Source: Methylovirgula sp. (GTDB taxonomy: Bacteria > Pseudomonadota > Alphaproteobacteria > Rhizobiales > Beijerinckiaceae). From it: a stretch of 5,585 nucleotides of DNA. The stretch covers positions 1 through 5,585 of the forward strand of contig JANXSV010000360.1 of the NCBI GenBank assembly GCA_025356505.1, given 5' to 3'. The position numbers and the translations under genes are program-made. The notes below the pieces were generated by a model, which was not told where the DNA came from, searched no databases, and worked only from the letters and a program-made list of their open reading frames with translations. Shown piece by piece: positions 4,990 through 5,585 of this stretch; the first letter of the stretch is position 1, and every line of letters begins with the position of its first letter.

Positions 4990-5585
4990 ATGAAAGCCGA
5001 TTGTGTGGTTTTAGGCGCGGGAATTGTTGGCGTTTCAACGGCGCTGCATTTGCAGGCGCGCGGCCGCGATGTGGTGTTGGTTGATAAAAACGCCGCTGCC
5101 GGTGACGAGACAAGTTTTGGCAATGCCGGCCTGATCGAGCGGTGCAGCATCTATCCCTATTCCCTGCCGCGTGATTTTAGCAAATTGCTGAAATATGCTT
5201 TCAACCGGGCGCCGGAGTCGAACTACCATCTTGCTGCCCTACCGTCCGTGTTGCCGTGGATTATTCGCTATGCGCTGAAATCCGGCAAAACACAGATACG
5301 TAAGAGCGCGATGGCGTCTTTAGCGTTGATCGAGCGCTGTGTGATCGAACATCAGGTGTTGATGAATGAGGCTGGGGTGCCGGAGCTCGGGCTCAAGACC
5401 GGCTGGATCAAGGTTTTCCGCGACGGCAAGAGCCTCGAAAGCGGGTTGCAAGATGCGCAGAAACTTAAAGAGTTCTCCATCAATTTTGACATGCTCAACC
5501 CGCTGGAAGTTGTGTTGAAAGAGCCGCATTTGAGTGGGGCATTCACCGGCGGTGTGCACTTCACCGATCCGGTTTTTGTGCCAGA
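4990..5585 (+). CDS. DadA-like FAD-dependent D-amino-acid/amine oxidoreductase, N-terminal part (cut by window edge)
   Basis: The first 198 residues of a flavoprotein of the DAO/DadA family, which oxidatively deaminates D-amino acids (or related amines such as glycine derivatives) at the membrane face or in the cytoplasm. Seen: a dinucleotide-binding Rossmann start VVLGAGIVGVSTALHL (6-21) with GAGIVG (9-14), the strand-end acid Asp32 in VVLVDK (28-33) expected to hold the FAD ribose, and the DadA-type flavin-contact block GDETSFGNAGLI (38-49). Further on, EPHLSGAFTGGVHFTDP (178-194) matches the substrate-domain stretch that precedes the second FAD contact in DadA proteins. A full member is about 410-420 residues, so about half is present; the frame is open to the last base. 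Start ATG 4990 has AGGAG six bases upstream. It diverges from rpe across 94 bases. Relatives include D-amino-acid dehydrogenase and other glycine/D-amino-acid oxidases, so I leave the symbol empty. Confidence 0.9.
   Translation, partial: MKADCVVLGAGIVGVSTALHLQARGRDVVLVDKNAAAGDETSFGNAGLIERCSIYPYSLPRDFSKLLKYAFNRAPESNYHLAALPSVLPWIIRYALKSGKTQIRKSAMASLALIERCVIEHQVLMNEAGVPELGLKTGWIKVFRDGKSLESGLQDAQKLKEFSINFDMLNPLEVVLKEPHLSGAFTGGVHFTDPVFVP

Noticed and set aside
5320..5559. Minus-strand frame opposite the DadA-like gene
   Set aside because: The plus-strand frame has clear FAD-binding motifs and a strong ribosome binding site; the minus frame has neither.

Overview
The window reads as chromosomal DNA of an alphaproteobacterium, most likely of the Hyphomicrobiales (Rhizobiales; Brucella/Rhizobium relatives). 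This rests on the purB product, which keeps the long run GRSHGIHAEPVTFGLKLA and an alphaproteobacterial-looking C-terminal half, on the moderately high G+C with G/C-rich third codon positions, and on the family mix (ACS-type MFS transporter, EamA transporter, DadA-like oxidoreductase). The order is inferred from remembered family sequences, not from a search.

Six genes lie head to tail on the minus strand, and a seventh at the right edge diverges on the plus strand. In minus-strand transcription order they are rpe (4895-4215), purB (4144-2843), a small exported protein of unknown function (2776-2426), a ten-helix DMT/EamA transporter (2376-1351), an RBBP9/YdeN-type serine hydrolase (1252-704), and the N-terminal 191 residues of an ACS-family MFS transporter (573 to the left edge). 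On the plus strand, a DadA-like FAD-dependent amine/D-amino-acid oxidoreductase starts at 4990 and runs off the right edge. Both edge genes are open at the window border and have no stop inside it.

rpe (pentose phosphate/Calvin-type epimerase) and purB (two steps of purine/AMP synthesis) are core metabolism, joined by the supply of ribose phosphate for purines. The genes downstream of purB are accessory: two transporters of unknown substrate, a small hydrolase and a periplasmic protein. Gaps between the minus-strand genes are 70, 66, 49, 98 and 130 bases. Cotranscription of rpe, purB and the exported-protein gene is plausible. The MFS gene more likely has its own promoter, though I could not identify one.

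I found no RNA gene, mobile element, CRISPR array or defence system, and no stretch over 300 bases lacks a gene. The structure not explained by genes is in the gaps: a hairpin pair filling the gap between the exported-protein gene and the DMT gene, two hairpins between rpe and purB, and a compact divergent promoter region between rpe and the oxidoreductase. I see no strong candidate for an undescribed system; these are modest regulatory leads in an otherwise ordinary region.
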